NCBI RefSeq assembly: GCF_002019855.1
Contig: NZ_CM007717.1
Location: 4,240,657 to 4,304,656 of the forward strand
Direction: 5' to 3'
Length of the DNA stretch: 64,000 nt
Source of the DNA: Streptomyces antibioticus
GTDB lineage: Bacteria > Actinomycetota > Actinomycetes > Streptomycetales > Streptomycetaceae
The position numbers were made by a program, and so were the translations under genes. The stretch's first letter is position 1; each line of letters opens with the position of its first letter. The notes beneath the pieces were generated by a model, which saw only the letters and a list, made by a program, of their open reading frames with translations, was not told the origin of the DNA and searched no databases. This document shows positions 1-8,392 of this stretch, piece after piece.

Positions 1-246
1 TCCGACCACGAGACGGAAGGCCGGCTGGTCCGGCTGCGCACCCCCGAACTCCAGCGGACGGCCACGGCGTTGTTGGTGTGGGCCGAGCGGGCCGGGGTCG
101 CGCTGCACGGGCTGGACGTGCGGTCGGCCTCACTGGAGGAGGCGTTCCTGGGGATAGCCAGGGAGGCGTCACGGAAGTCGGCGGAATCGGACGCGAACTC
201 GGGCACGGGCACGGGCAGGGACACGGACGCGGAGGTGGCGGCGTGA
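1..246 (+). CDS. ABC transporter ATP-binding protein, C-terminal part
   Basis: The window opens inside this gene. Only the last 81 codons are present, ending at TGA 244-246, and the Walker and signature motifs lie off the left edge. The tail reads ALHGLDVRSASLEEAFL, the usual C-terminal ending of ATPases that energise ABC-2 type exporters (family knowledge), followed by a hydrophilic Gly/Thr/Asp-rich tail. The stop overlaps the GTG of the permease at 243, so the two are translationally coupled and should form one exporter. The substrate cannot be told from this fragment. Confidence 0.85.
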   Translation, partial: SDHETEGRLVRLRTPELQRTATALLVWAERAGVALHGLDVRSASLEEAFLGIAREASRKSAESDANSGTGTGRDTDAEVAA

Positions 247-1106
247 GCGGCGGGGCGAGCGGTGGGACGAGCGGCGGGGCTAGCGGCGGGGTGGAGGAGC
301 GGGTGCGGCGGGTGAGCGGTGGTGCGGGCGCGGGGCGCACGGTGACGACCCCGGCGAGCCGGATGGCCGCGCTGGCCCGTGCCGAGCTGACCCTGCTCGG
401 CCGCAGCAAGAGCACGCTCGTGACGGCCGTGCTGGTGCCGCTGCTGCTGCCGGTCAGCCTGGCGTCGGTGGTCAAGGACATGGGCGTCGAGGACGTCGGC
501 CTCACCAGCGGTCTCGTGCTGCTGCCCGCCGGTATCGGCTTCGCCCTGCTGTTCGGGGTGTACTCGGCGCTCACCGCCATCTACACCACCCGGCGCGAGG
601 AACTGGTGCTGAAGCGGCTGCGCACCGGTGAGCTGCGGGACGCCGAGATCCTCACCGGATCGGCGCTGCCCGTCCTCGCCACCGGGCTGGTGCAGTCCCT
701 GGTGCTGGTGGCGGGCTGTACGGCCGTGCTCGACGTGCCCGTGCCCGAGGCACCCCATCTCGCCGTCCTCGGACTGCTGTCGGGCCTGGCGATATGCGCC
801 GCGCTGGCCGCGGTCACCGCGGCCATGACACGCACGGTGGAGAGCGCCCAGGTCACGACGATGCCGCTCGTGCTGCTCTCGATGATCGGCTCCGGCGTCA
901 CCGTCCCGCTGGAGCTGCTGCCCGACCGGCTCGCCTCCGTCTGCGAACTGCTGCCGCTGTCCCCGGTGATCACCCTGATCCGCGGCGGCTGGACCGGCGA
1001 CCTCTCGGCGGGCGAGATCCTGGCCGCCGTCGCGACCGCGCTGGCCTGGGCCGCACTGGCGGTGTTTGGTGTACGAAGGTGGTTCCGGTGGGAGCCTCGG
1101 CGCTGA
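243..1106 (+). CDS. ABC-2 type transporter permease
   Basis: Membrane subunit of the exporter whose ATPase ends just upstream. I chose GTG 243 because it overlaps the ATPase stop as GTGA; it gives 287 residues. ATG 363 (247 residues) would skip a Gly/Ser-rich leader and is a real alternative. After that leader come about six hydrophobic segments (TLVTAVLVPLLLPVSLA, VLLPAGIGFALLFGVYSALT, LATGLVQSLVLVAGC, LLSGLAICAALAAVTAAM, VTTMPLVLLSMIGSGV, ILAAVATALAWAALAVFGV), the usual ABC-2 layout. A two-component system follows 30 bp downstream and probably controls or senses through this transporter. Confidence 0.85.
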   Translation: MSGGASGGTSGGASGGVEERVRRVSGGAGAGRTVTTPASRMAALARAELTLLGRSKSTLVTAVLVPLLLPVSLASVVKDMGVEDVGLTSGLVLLPAGIGFALLFGVYSALTAIYTTRREELVLKRLRTGELRDAEILTGSALPVLATGLVQSLVLVAGCTAVLDVPVPEAPHLAVLGLLSGLAICAALAAVTAAMTRTVESAQVTTMPLVLLSMIGSGVTVPLELLPDRLASVCELLPLSPVITLIRGGWTGDLSAGEILAAVATALAWAALAVFGVRRWFRWEPRR

Positions 1107-1136
1107 CCACGCCGTCGACCGCAGGGGAGGGCACGC

Positions 1137-2792
1137 ATGTTGGGCCGTATTCGGGGGTGGCAGCGCCGCCACTGGAAGGACCGCAGCAAGGCGGAGCGGG
1201 TCGAGTTGCAGACCGTGATCACCTGGTATGTGACGACCTGGTTCTTCCCCTTCGCCTGGCTCGCGCTGCCGTTGCTCGGCGGGCTGGAGCGCCGGCCCGC
1301 GCCGATGATCGTCGGCGGGCTGCTCCTGCTGGTGGCCGCCCTCCAGTGCGTCGCGGCGAACCGGCTCACCCGGCCCGTCCTCGACCACTATCTGAAGCGC
1401 TCCGAATTCCCGATGCGGGCCCTGATCCCCAGTGCCGCGCTCACCCTCGCCGGCCTGGCGCTGGCCCTGGTGCTCGCCGCGCTGGACGGCACCGACCCGG
1501 TGACGGTCCGGCTGTCCGCGGGGACCGTACTGCTGTGCTTCGGGATGCTCTACGGGCTGCTGGTGCCGGTGCGGCTGTTCCTGCGCCGGTCCGCCGAGCT
1601 GGCGGTGGTGGTGATGGCCCTGTTCGGCTGGACCGATCCGCACGTCGGCGGGATCGTCATGATCGGCGTGATCACCGCTTTCGGGGCCTGCTTCTCCCTG
1701 TTCGCCTGCCGGTGCAGCGCCTGGAACCTGTCGGTTCTGTGGGAGGCGGAGCGGGCCGGTGAGGTCGAGGCCCGGCTCGCGGTCGCCGAGGAGCGGCTGC
1801 GCTTCGGCCGGGACCTGCACGACGTGATGGGCCGCAACCTCGCGGTGATAGCGCTGAAGAGCGAACTGGCCGTGCAGTTGGCCCGGCGCGGGCGGCCCGA
1901 GGCCGTGGAGCAGATGATCGAGGTGCAGCGGATAGCGCAGGAGTCCCAGCGGGAGGTGCGCGAGGTCGTCCGGGGCTACCGGGAGGCCGACCTGGGCGTC
2001 GAACTCGCCGGTGCGCAGGGCGTGCTGACGGCGGCCGGGATCGCCTGCGAGGTGCGCGGAGAGGCCGGCGGGCTGCCCGCCGGAGTGCAGTCGGCGCTCG
2101 GCTGGGTGGTCCGCGAGGCGATTACCAACGTGCTGCGGCACGGGGACGCGGGGCGGTGCTCCGTGGGGCTGCGGGTGACCGAGGGGCGGGTGGTGCTGAC
2201 CGTGGAGAACGACGGGGCGGAGCGGGCTGCCGACGGCGTTTTGGGGACGAAGGGTGCCGGGGCCGTTTCGGGCGCGAAGGGTGCCGGGGCCGTGTCGGGC
2301 ACGAAGGATGCCGGGGGCGCGGGGGCCGTGGGGTTGGAGGCCGGGAGGTTGGCAGGAGGCGCAGGGACGGCAGGAGGCACGGCGGCAGCGAGGGGCACAG
2401 GGTCGGCAGAGGGCACCGGAGGGTCCGGGCTGGCCGGGCTGCGGGAGCGGCTGCGGCGGGTGGACGGGACGCTGGAGGCCGGGTTCGCGGGGGCGGGCGT
2501 GTTCCGGGTGGTGGCGGAGGTGCCGTTGGACGGGGCGCGGGGTGCGGAATCGGGGACGGGGGCCGGGGCGCGGAGTGCGGAATCGGGGCCAGGGTCGGGG
2601 GCCGGGGCGCGGGCGATGGAGGCCGCGGCTGAGACAGGGGCCGGGACCGGCGCCGGGACCGGGACCGGGACGGCGGTGGGCTCGCGGCCGGGGCCGATGG
2701 GGACTGCCGCGCTGAGGCCGGACGGCGCGGATCGGACGGAGACGGGGACGGGCGTGGTGGGGAAGGACGCTGTGAGAGAGGTCATTTCATGA
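1137..2792 (+). CDS. sensor histidine kinase (HisKA_3 / NarL-DesK type)
   Basis: Membrane sensor kinase of 551 residues. Start ATG 1137 follows a GGGGAGGG ribosome site. Residues about 20-200 hold several hydrophobic helices with no extracellular domain, as in DesK-like intramembrane sensors. The phosphoacceptor region reads RDLHDVMGRNLAVIALKSELA (His near residue 230). The ATPase domain has REAITNVLRHG (N box), VENDG and GGSGLAGLRERL. Two oddities: a low-complexity insert at about residues 365-428 built from 9-residue repeats splits the ATPase lid, and an 85-residue Gly/Ala/Thr-rich tail follows it. The stop overlaps the regulator ATG by 4 bp. Confidence 0.9.
   Translation: MLGRIRGWQRRHWKDRSKAERVELQTVITWYVTTWFFPFAWLALPLLGGLERRPAPMIVGGLLLLVAALQCVAANRLTRPVLDHYLKRSEFPMRALIPSAALTLAGLALALVLAALDGTDPVTVRLSAGTVLLCFGMLYGLLVPVRLFLRRSAELAVVVMALFGWTDPHVGGIVMIGVITAFGACFSLFACRCSAWNLSVLWEAERAGEVEARLAVAEERLRFGRDLHDVMGRNLAVIALKSELAVQLARRGRPEAVEQMIEVQRIAQESQREVREVVRGYREADLGVELAGAQGVLTAAGIACEVRGEAGGLPAGVQSALGWVVREAITNVLRHGDAGRCSVGLRVTEGRVVLTVENDGAERAADGVLGTKGAGAVSGAKGAGAVSGTKDAGGAGAVGLEAGRLAGGAGTAGGTAAARGTGSAEGTGGSGLAGLRERLRRVDGTLEAGFAGAGVFRVVAEVPLDGARGAESGTGAGARSAESGPGSGAGARAMEAAAETGAGTGAGTGTGTAVGSRPGPMGTAALRPDGADRTETGTGVVGKDAVREVIS
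2247..2312 (+). repeat. 27-bp tandem repeat inside the kinase gene
   Basis: Two near-identical 27-bp units (2247-2273 and 2274-2300) and a partial third (2301-2312) encode the 9-residue motif G-T/A-K-G-A-G-A-V-S. They lie in the ATP-binding domain between the D-x-G motif and the glycine-rich motif. Being a multiple of three, the repeat can change copy number without shifting the frame. Confidence 0.85.
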
Positions 2793-3397
2793 CGGTGCGG
2801 GTGCTGCTCGCCGACGACGAGCACCTGATCCGGGGTGCGCTGACGGCGCTGCTGTCCCTGGAGGACGACCTGGTGATCGTCGCCGAGGCGGCCACCGGGA
2901 CGGAGGCGCTGGCGATGGCGCTGGCCCATCGCCCCGACGTGGCCGTGCTCGACCTCCAGATGCCCGACGGGGACGGTGTGAAGGTCGCCACATCCCTGCG
3001 CGCCGAACTGCCTGGCTGTCAGATCCTGATCGTCACGAGCCACGGCCGGCCGGGGCACCTCAAGCGGGCGCTGGCGGCGGGGGTGCGCGGCTTCGTCCAG
3101 AAGACGGTGAGCGCGCAGCGGCTCGCGGAGATCATCCGTACCGTGCACGCGGGGAACCGCTACGTCGACCCGGAGTTGGCGGCGGACGCGATCGCCGCCG
3201 GGGACTCGCCGCTGACCTCGCGCGAGGCCGAGGTGCTCGAACTCGCCGCCGACGGGGCGCCGGTCACGGAGATCGCCGAGCGGGCCGCGCTGTCACCGGG
3301 GACCGTGCGGAACTATCTCTCCTCCGCCGCGACCAAACTCGGGGCGGAGAACCGGCACGCGGCGGTGCGTCTCGCGCGCGAGCGGGGTTGGGTATAG
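2789..3397 (+). CDS. NarL/LuxR-family response regulator
   Basis: Cytoplasmic DNA-binding partner of the upstream kinase, 202 residues, starting at ATG 2789 that overlaps the kinase stop. The receiver has acidic DDE near residue 10, the phosphoacceptor Asp in VAVLDLQMPDGDG (about residue 54), a Ser in VTSHGR and Lys in FVQKT. The C-terminal helix-turn-helix reads LTSREAEVLELAADGAPVTEIAERAALSPGTVRNYLSSA, a classic GerE/LuxR domain. It probably regulates the adjacent ABC exporter, as in DesKR-like systems (inference). The stop codon lies inside the likely -10 element of the tRNA-Gly promoter. Confidence 0.92.
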   Translation: MTVRVLLADDEHLIRGALTALLSLEDDLVIVAEAATGTEALAMALAHRPDVAVLDLQMPDGDGVKVATSLRAELPGCQILIVTSHGRPGHLKRALAAGVRGFVQKTVSAQRLAEIIRTVHAGNRYVDPELAADAIAAGDSPLTSREAEVLELAADGAPVTEIAERAALSPGTVRNYLSSAATKLGAENRHAAVRLARERGWV

Positions 3398-3398
3398 T
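3393..3398 (+). promoter_or_regulatory. probable -10 element for tRNA-Gly
   Basis: TATAGT sits 21 bp before the mature tRNA and overlaps the TAG stop of the response regulator. No good -35 is visible 17 bp upstream. This is inferred from position only. Confidence 0.4.
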
Positions 3399-3419
3399 TG
3401 GCGTCGCGCCACGGCGCAT

Positions 3420-3492
3420 GCGGACGTAGCTCAGTTGGTAGAGCGCAACCTTGCCAAGGTTGAGGTCGCGAGTTCGAGCCTCGTCGTCCGCT
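3420..3492 (+). tRNA. tRNA-Gly (GCC)
   Basis: The 73-nt cloverleaf can be drawn by eye. Acceptor GCGGACG pairs with CGTCCGC, the D arm is AGCTCAGTTGGTAGAGC, the anticodon stem-loop is CAACCTTGCCAAGGTTG with anticodon GCC, and the T arm contains GAGTTCGAGCCTC. CCA is not encoded. A strong terminator follows 8 bp later. Confidence 0.97.
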
Positions 3493-3499
3493 CGGGAAG

Positions 3500-3529
3500 A
3501 AAGCCCCGGTCCATCGGACCGGGGCTTTC
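3500..3529 (+). terminator. terminator after tRNA-Gly
   Basis: A perfect 13-bp inverted repeat, AAAGCCCCGGTCC and its complement, with a 3-nt loop and a short T run. It also separates the tRNA from the convergent purC. Nearly the same stem recurs at 58012-58043 after tRNA-Ser(GCT). Confidence 0.85.
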
Positions 3530-3615
3530 TCGTGTCTCCGTCCGCCCGAGGACGGCCGCGGACGCCCTCGATCACCAGTGACCGGGGGCGGCCTGGGGCC
3601 TCGTGGGTGCGGGCG

Positions 3616-4515
3616 TCACGCCCAGGTGGTGCCCGTCAGACGCTCGTACGCCTCGACGTACTTGGCGCGGGTCGCGTCCACGATCCGCTGCGGCAACGGC
3701 GGCGGGGGCTGCTCGCTGCGGCGGTCCCAGCCGGACTCGGCGGAGGTCAGCCAGTCGCGGACGAACTGCTTGTCGAAGGACGCCTGGGCGCGGCCCGGCT
3801 CCCACTGGTCGGCCGGCCAGAAGCGGGAGGAGTCCGGGGTCAGGACCTCGTCCGCGATCACCAGCGTCTCGCCCTCGAAGCCGAACTCGAACTTGGTGTC
3901 GGCGAGGATGATGCCCCGGTCGCGGGCGATGTCGCGGGCGCGGCCGTAGACGGCGAGGGTGGCCTGGCGGAGCTGCGCGGCGGTCTCGGCGCCGACCTGG
4001 CGGGCGACCTCCTCGTAGGAGACGTTCTCGTCGTGCTCGCCGACGGCGGCCTTGGTGGCCGGGGTGAAGATCGGGGCGGGCAGTTCGCTGCCGTCGACCA
4101 GGCCCTCGGGGAGGGCGAGGCCGCAGACCGTGCGGGACTCCTGGTACTCGGCGAGACCGGAGCCGGTGAGATAGCCGCGGGCCACGCACTCGACCGGGAC
4201 CATCTCCAGCGACTTGCAGACCAGGGTGCGGCCCTGCCAGTCGGCGGGGGCGCCCTCGGGCGGCCGGGTGCTCAGGACGTGGTGCGGGACCAGGTCGGCG
4301 AGCTGGTCGAACCACCACAGGGAGAGCTGGGTGAGGATGCGGCCCTTGTCGGGGATCTCGGTCGGCAGCACCCAGTCGTACGCGGACGTTCGGTCGCTGG
4401 CGACCATCACGAGGTCGCCCGCCTCGTTCTGGTACAGGTCGCGCACCTTGCCGGTGTGCAGATGCACCAGGCCCGGCACCTGAAGAGGCTCGGGCTTTTC
4501 TACGAATCCGGACAC
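3616..4515 (-). CDS. purC: phosphoribosylaminoimidazole-succinocarboxamide synthase (SAICAR synthetase)
   Basis: Cytosolic purine biosynthesis enzyme that ligates CAIR and aspartate using ATP to give SAICAR. It has 299 residues, within the usual range for the long bacterial form. Diagnostic pieces are LHTGKVRDLYQ near the start (ATP-binding loop), ASDRTSAYDWVLPTEIPDKG, VECVARGYLTGSG (the family signature), GIILADTKFEFGF and VLTPDSSRFWP. Start ATG 4515 gives MSGFVEKPEPLQVPG. It stands alone on the minus strand but shares the region with purD, another enzyme of the pathway. Confidence 0.97.
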   Translation of the reverse strand: MSGFVEKPEPLQVPGLVHLHTGKVRDLYQNEAGDLVMVASDRTSAYDWVLPTEIPDKGRILTQLSLWWFDQLADLVPHHVLSTRPPEGAPADWQGRTLVCKSLEMVPVECVARGYLTGSGLAEYQESRTVCGLALPEGLVDGSELPAPIFTPATKAAVGEHDENVSYEEVARQVGAETAAQLRQATLAVYGRARDIARDRGIILADTKFEFGFEGETLVIADEVLTPDSSRFWPADQWEPGRAQASFDKQFVRDWLTSAESGWDRRSEQPPPPLPQRIVDATRAKYVEAYERLTGTTWA

Positions 4516-4620
4516 GGTTCCTCCCCGTGGTTCTGTCCTATTGGCTTGATTGTCCCGTACATCGGGATCGATCCAGGACAGGGGTGGGACAGGGGTGGGG
4601 TGGGGTCGGCCCGGTCGCGG

Positions 4621-6171
4621 TCAGTCGCGTTTGCAGATGCGGTCCAGGAGGTTGGCCGTGGCGCGCTGGATACGGGGATCCACATGGCCGGGGCGGTCCA
4701 GGGCCGGTGACCAGGCGAAGGTGCCGGAGGCGAAGACCAGGGCGCCGGAGGGTGCCCGGTACAGGGACGTCTCCTGGTGGCGGAGGACGCCGTCGGGGTC
4801 GGTGTAGGGGGAGTGGGCGAGGAGGATGCGTTCCTCGTGGGGCGGGAGGGCGGTGCGCGGGAAGTAGCGGTCGGCCTCGCCGGCGACCATGCCCTCGAGG
4901 CCGTCACCCTCGTGGGTGCCGGTGGCCTCCCACAGCCAGTGGTCGGCGTTGCGGACGATCAGGGGGTGCGGTTCGGGCACGCGGCCCGCGTACTGGATGC
5001 CGAGCAGTTGCTGTTCGGCGCGGTCGATCTCCCGCCACAGGACGGCTTTGCCGGGGCCCTTGCGTTTTCGGCAGGTGAGCAGCCGGCCCGGGACACCGGA
5101 CGGGGACGGCCCCAACTCCACCTGCCAGTAGAGGGTGTTGGCGGAGAGGAAGACCAGCGAGGTGCCGCTGTCGCGGGCGACCTCGGCGGTGCGGCGCATG
5201 CTCTGCGACCAGTACTCGTCGTGGCCGGGGAAGACCAGGCCCCGGTAGCGGGTGGGGTCGACGCGTCCGGCGTGCAGTTCGCGGGCGTCGGTGTAGGCGA
5301 GGTCGTAGCCGTAGCGCTCGGCCCAGCGGATGAAGTCGTAGGCGTGGCCGACGTGCAGCGGGAGGCCGGCGCCCGCATACGGACGGTCGAAGGAGACCGT
5401 GGTCGCGGCGTCGGCCTCGCCGAGCAGCCGGCCGCGTTCGTCCCAGGCGTGGTAGAGGCTGGCGCCGGTACGGCCGTCCTCGGGGTAGAGGTTGTACGCC
5501 TGCCAGGTGACGTCGGGCAGCACCACCAGCAGGTCGGCGGGGTGGTCGTCGCGGACGGTGAAGGGGATGTGGGAGCGGTAGCCGTCGGCGGTGGTGAGGA
5601 CGGCGACATAGGCGCCGACGTTCCAGTAGGAGGGGACCTGGAGGCGCCAGGAGAGCCACCAGTGGTGGCAGGAGACGGTGCGGTCGGCGGTCAGCGGCGG
5701 GGGCTGGACGATGCCGGAGAGCCGGGGGCTGGTGGTGATCTTGGCGGCACCGTCACCGTCGTAGTGGCCGATCCGGTAGATGTCGACGCTGAACTCCTGC
5801 GGCGGGTCGACCGTGATGTGGAAGTCGGCGGCCTCGCCGGGCGCGACCGCGCCGGTGGAGATGAAGCCCTTGATCTGCCTCCGGACGTCGTCGGCGGAGC
5901 GGGGGCCGCCGGGCGAGGAGGCGGTGCGGGGGCCAGGGACGCGGGCCGTGCCGTCGGAGCCGTGCCGTGCGCGGGCCGGGCCCTGAAGGCCGGGGCCGGC
6001 GGGCGCCGGGGCGGTCTGGTCGACGTACCAGGGGACGACCTGGCCGGTGGCGTCGAAGTACGTCTCGCTACCGCGCAGCCAGGGGACGGGCCCCTGGCCG
6101 AAGGGGTCCGTCACGGCGTGGGCCAGTGCTCCCGATTCCCATCGGCGGACGTTCTCCGGTCCCGGTGCCAT
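4621..6171 (-). CDS. N,N-dimethylformamidase beta-subunit-like protein
   Basis: 516 residues from ATG 6171, which has an excellent GGGAGGGGAG ribosome site. The open frame continues a further 178 codons upstream, but that part looks like noncoding sequence. It resembles the large C-terminal domain of N,N-dimethylformamidase (family knowledge): VVLPDVTWQAYNLYPEDGRTGASLY, a PGHDEYWSQSMR motif, FLSANTLYWQVE and GTFAWSPALDR near the end. No signal peptide or membrane helix is seen. Such proteins are common orphans beside purC in Streptomyces, and the real substrate is unknown, so the amidase call concerns fold rather than activity. Confidence 0.75.
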   Translation of the reverse strand: MAPGPENVRRWESGALAHAVTDPFGQGPVPWLRGSETYFDATGQVVPWYVDQTAPAPAGPGLQGPARARHGSDGTARVPGPRTASSPGGPRSADDVRRQIKGFISTGAVAPGEAADFHITVDPPQEFSVDIYRIGHYDGDGAAKITTSPRLSGIVQPPPLTADRTVSCHHWWLSWRLQVPSYWNVGAYVAVLTTADGYRSHIPFTVRDDHPADLLVVLPDVTWQAYNLYPEDGRTGASLYHAWDERGRLLGEADAATTVSFDRPYAGAGLPLHVGHAYDFIRWAERYGYDLAYTDARELHAGRVDPTRYRGLVFPGHDEYWSQSMRRTAEVARDSGTSLVFLSANTLYWQVELGPSPSGVPGRLLTCRKRKGPGKAVLWREIDRAEQQLLGIQYAGRVPEPHPLIVRNADHWLWEATGTHEGDGLEGMVAGEADRYFPRTALPPHEERILLAHSPYTDPDGVLRHQETSLYRAPSGALVFASGTFAWSPALDRPGHVDPRIQRATANLLDRICKRD

Positions 6172-6469
6172 GGTGCTCCCCTCCCTCGGGCCCCCGCCGA
6201 TACCCGGCCTGTCTTGTCTTGTGTCGTGCTGATCGGGCGTGCCGACCGGTACTGATGGGTACTGATGGGTACTGATCGATGCCGACTGGTACTGGTCGCG
6301 TTTCCTCGTCCCGGCCGGGGTTCGCGCCTGTCTTATGTCGCACGCTCTTGCCAACGGCGCTATCGGTCCCAGCACATCACATAACGCGCGCAGACAGTCA
6401 CTATTCGTTGCGAATTGGCCGAAAGTGGAACCGGGTTCTCCGCTACGACGGTGTCGGCGGGGTCGGGTG
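6172..6469. other. intergenic region with 10-bp phased repeats
   Basis: Between two leftward genes. It contains three tandem 10-bp units (actgatgggt type, 6251-6280) flanked by copies of GCCGACYGGTACTG at 6241 and 6281. Base composition is less G+C-rich than the genes around it. No gene was found; it probably holds the promoter and regulatory sites of the dimethylformamidase-like gene. Confidence 0.6.
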
Positions 6470-8392
6470 TCAGCCGAGCCGGACCGGCTTCTCCGGACGT
6501 ATCCCCAGCTCGACGAGCCAGGCGCGGAGCGGCGCCGCGTCGCCGTCCTCGACGAGGCTGAGCACACGGGGCGCGAGGTCGGCCACCCGGACGCCGTCGA
6601 CGAGCAGGGTCGGCCCGTCGAGCCAGTCGAGGCCGGGGGTCGCGCCGACGGTGTCCATCGCCGCGCAGCAGACCATCGCCGTGACGTGATCGGTGAGCAG
6701 CTCACGGTCGGTGCGGGGCGGCTGGAGCGGGAAGAGGGGGAGCGCGCCGTCGTCCCACGGCGGTGTGTCGGCTTTCTGGCCGACGGCGGGGGGCGTGGAG
6801 GCCGCCTCCTCGCGGGCCACCTCGACGCCGAGGTGGGTGGCCAGGGTGGCGCTGCGGGGGTTGGGGGCGGGGGTGTCCTCGTCGCCGGGGTGACTGGCGG
6901 GGTCCTCGTCGCCGGGGTGACCGGCGGGGCCCTCGTGGCCGGGGTAGCCGGAGGGGCCCTCGTGGCCGACGTTCTCGTCGTGCTCCCGGCCCCTGTCCTC
7001 GGCGGCCCGGGTGAGGGTCGGGTCGCCGTACGCGTCCGGGTGCCCGGCCGCGGTCTCGGCGCCGTCCGCCGGTGTCAGATGATCCAGGACGCGGGCCAGC
7101 GTGGGGCCGACCGAGGCGTGGATCGTGGGGTCCGGGGCGGGGCCGCCGGAGTGGGGCGCGGACGGGTCGGGGGCGCGGCGGACGCCGAGGGTGTCGAGGA
7201 CGCGGTGCAGCCGGGCCGCGTCAGTGCGCCACTTGCGGTCCACGACCTCGTCCGGATACTCCTGCCAGTCCACCGGGGACCAGTCCGGGCCGGACTCCGC
7301 CGGGCCGCCGTGGAAGAGCCGGGCGGCGAGCAGGGAGGTGGCCTCGTCGACGGTGCCGGGCTCTTCCAGCAGGTCACAGGCGGGACGCTCGCCCAGCCGG
7401 GAGGCGAACCCCTCGGCGAGGCGGTCGCGCCGGGACAGTTCGGTGAGGGCGGCGACCACGCCCGCGTCCAGCCGGGAGGGCCAGCGGCCCATCCGCCAGG
7501 CGGGCAGCGCCACGCGGGTGAGGAGCCGGTCCCAGCCCGCGTAGGCCAGGCCCACCTGCTCCTGGGCGACGATCCGCAGCCCGTAGTCCACAGCCTGTGC
7601 ACGCTCGGCGGCGGCCGCGGCCACACCGCGCTCCATCTCCGAGGCGTGCACCTGGCAGCCGCGCAGCATCAGCCGCGCGACCCAGCCGATCCCGGCGCAG
7701 GCCAGCCGGAGGCCGGGACAGCGCCCGCGGTCGGCGGAGGCGGCCACCGCGGCGTCCAGACCGCGCACGAAGCGCCGGGCCGCGGCTATGTCCGGCTGCG
7801 CGGAGGGGCCCGTACCGGCGACGACCGGGGCGAGGACGGCGCGCAGTTCGCCGACGCGCATCCACCACAGGAACGGCGAGCCGATGACGAGCACCGGCGC
7901 GGTCGCCGTACGACGGTGGAGGTGGCGGCCGGATCCGGCCCCGGCTATCTCGTCCGCGGAGCGGGGCGCGGGCGGGCCGTGGGCCGGGTGGGTGCGGTCC
8001 TCCAGCCAACTGTCGCAGTCCGGGGTCAGGGCTATCGCGGAGGGCGCGGGCACGTCGAGACGGTCGGCCAGATCACGCACCAGCCGGTACAGGTCGGGGG
8101 CCGCCTCCTCGGCGATCGCGACCGTGGGACTGACGGCCGGACGGGCGCGGGCCACGACCAGGGCGACGACACCGGCGGCGAGCAGCACGACGAGCGCCAG
8201 CACGGAGACCACCACCCGGGCGACGCGCCACCCCGGGCCCACGAAGTGCCCGGTGGAGCCGCCGGCGAGCAGGATCACGGCGGCCGCGGCGGGCAGCAGG
8301 GCGATCGCGAGCGCCCTGCTGCGGATACGCAGCACCGCCAGCGCACGGGCTCGCGCGATCTGCGCGCCCGCCTCGACTCCCATACCGCTCAC
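6470..8392 (-). CDS. membrane protein with degenerate M48-peptidase-like region
   Basis: 640 residues from GTG 8392 (GTGAGGT ribosome site). Two hydrophobic helices lie near residues 25-50 and 58-82. The next part reads DLYRLVRDLADRLDVPAPSAIALT and LVIGSPFLWWMRVGELRAVLAPVVAG. This resembles the layout around the active helix of M48 (Ste24/HtpX-like) peptidases, but the HExxH zinc motif is absent: the equivalent stretch is GELRAVLAPVV. Later segments contain a collagen-like repeat (6878-6967) and a charged C-terminus. It is probably a non-catalytic membrane protein; the M48 link is inference from pattern. Confidence 0.6.
   Translation of the reverse strand: MSGMGVEAGAQIARARALAVLRIRSRALAIALLPAAAAVILLAGGSTGHFVGPGWRVARVVVSVLALVVLLAAGVVALVVARARPAVSPTVAIAEEAAPDLYRLVRDLADRLDVPAPSAIALTPDCDSWLEDRTHPAHGPPAPRSADEIAGAGSGRHLHRRTATAPVLVIGSPFLWWMRVGELRAVLAPVVAGTGPSAQPDIAAARRFVRGLDAAVAASADRGRCPGLRLACAGIGWVARLMLRGCQVHASEMERGVAAAAAERAQAVDYGLRIVAQEQVGLAYAGWDRLLTRVALPAWRMGRWPSRLDAGVVAALTELSRRDRLAEGFASRLGERPACDLLEEPGTVDEATSLLAARLFHGGPAESGPDWSPVDWQEYPDEVVDRKWRTDAARLHRVLDTLGVRRAPDPSAPHSGGPAPDPTIHASVGPTLARVLDHLTPADGAETAAGHPDAYGDPTLTRAAEDRGREHDENVGHEGPSGYPGHEGPAGHPGDEDPASHPGDEDTPAPNPRSATLATHLGVEVAREEAASTPPAVGQKADTPPWDDGALPLFPLQPPRTDRELLTDHVTAMVCCAAMDTVGATPGLDWLDGPTLLVDGVRVADLAPRVLSLVEDGDAAPLRAWLVELGIRPEKPVRLG
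6878..6967 (-). repeat. 27-bp tandem repeat coding a collagen-like tract
   Basis: Three full 27-bp units (6878-6904, 6905-6931, 6932-6958) and a partial fourth code for 9-residue repeats of the type G-H/D-E-G/D-P-x-x-x-P inside the M48-like membrane protein. The frame is preserved whatever the copy number. Confidence 0.85.

Noticed and set aside
6172..6705. N-terminal extension of 178 codons for the dimethylformamidase-like gene
   Set aside because: No domain, atypical residues, and a perfect ribosome site exists directly before ATG 6171. The extension also covers the 10-bp repeats and the end of the next gene.
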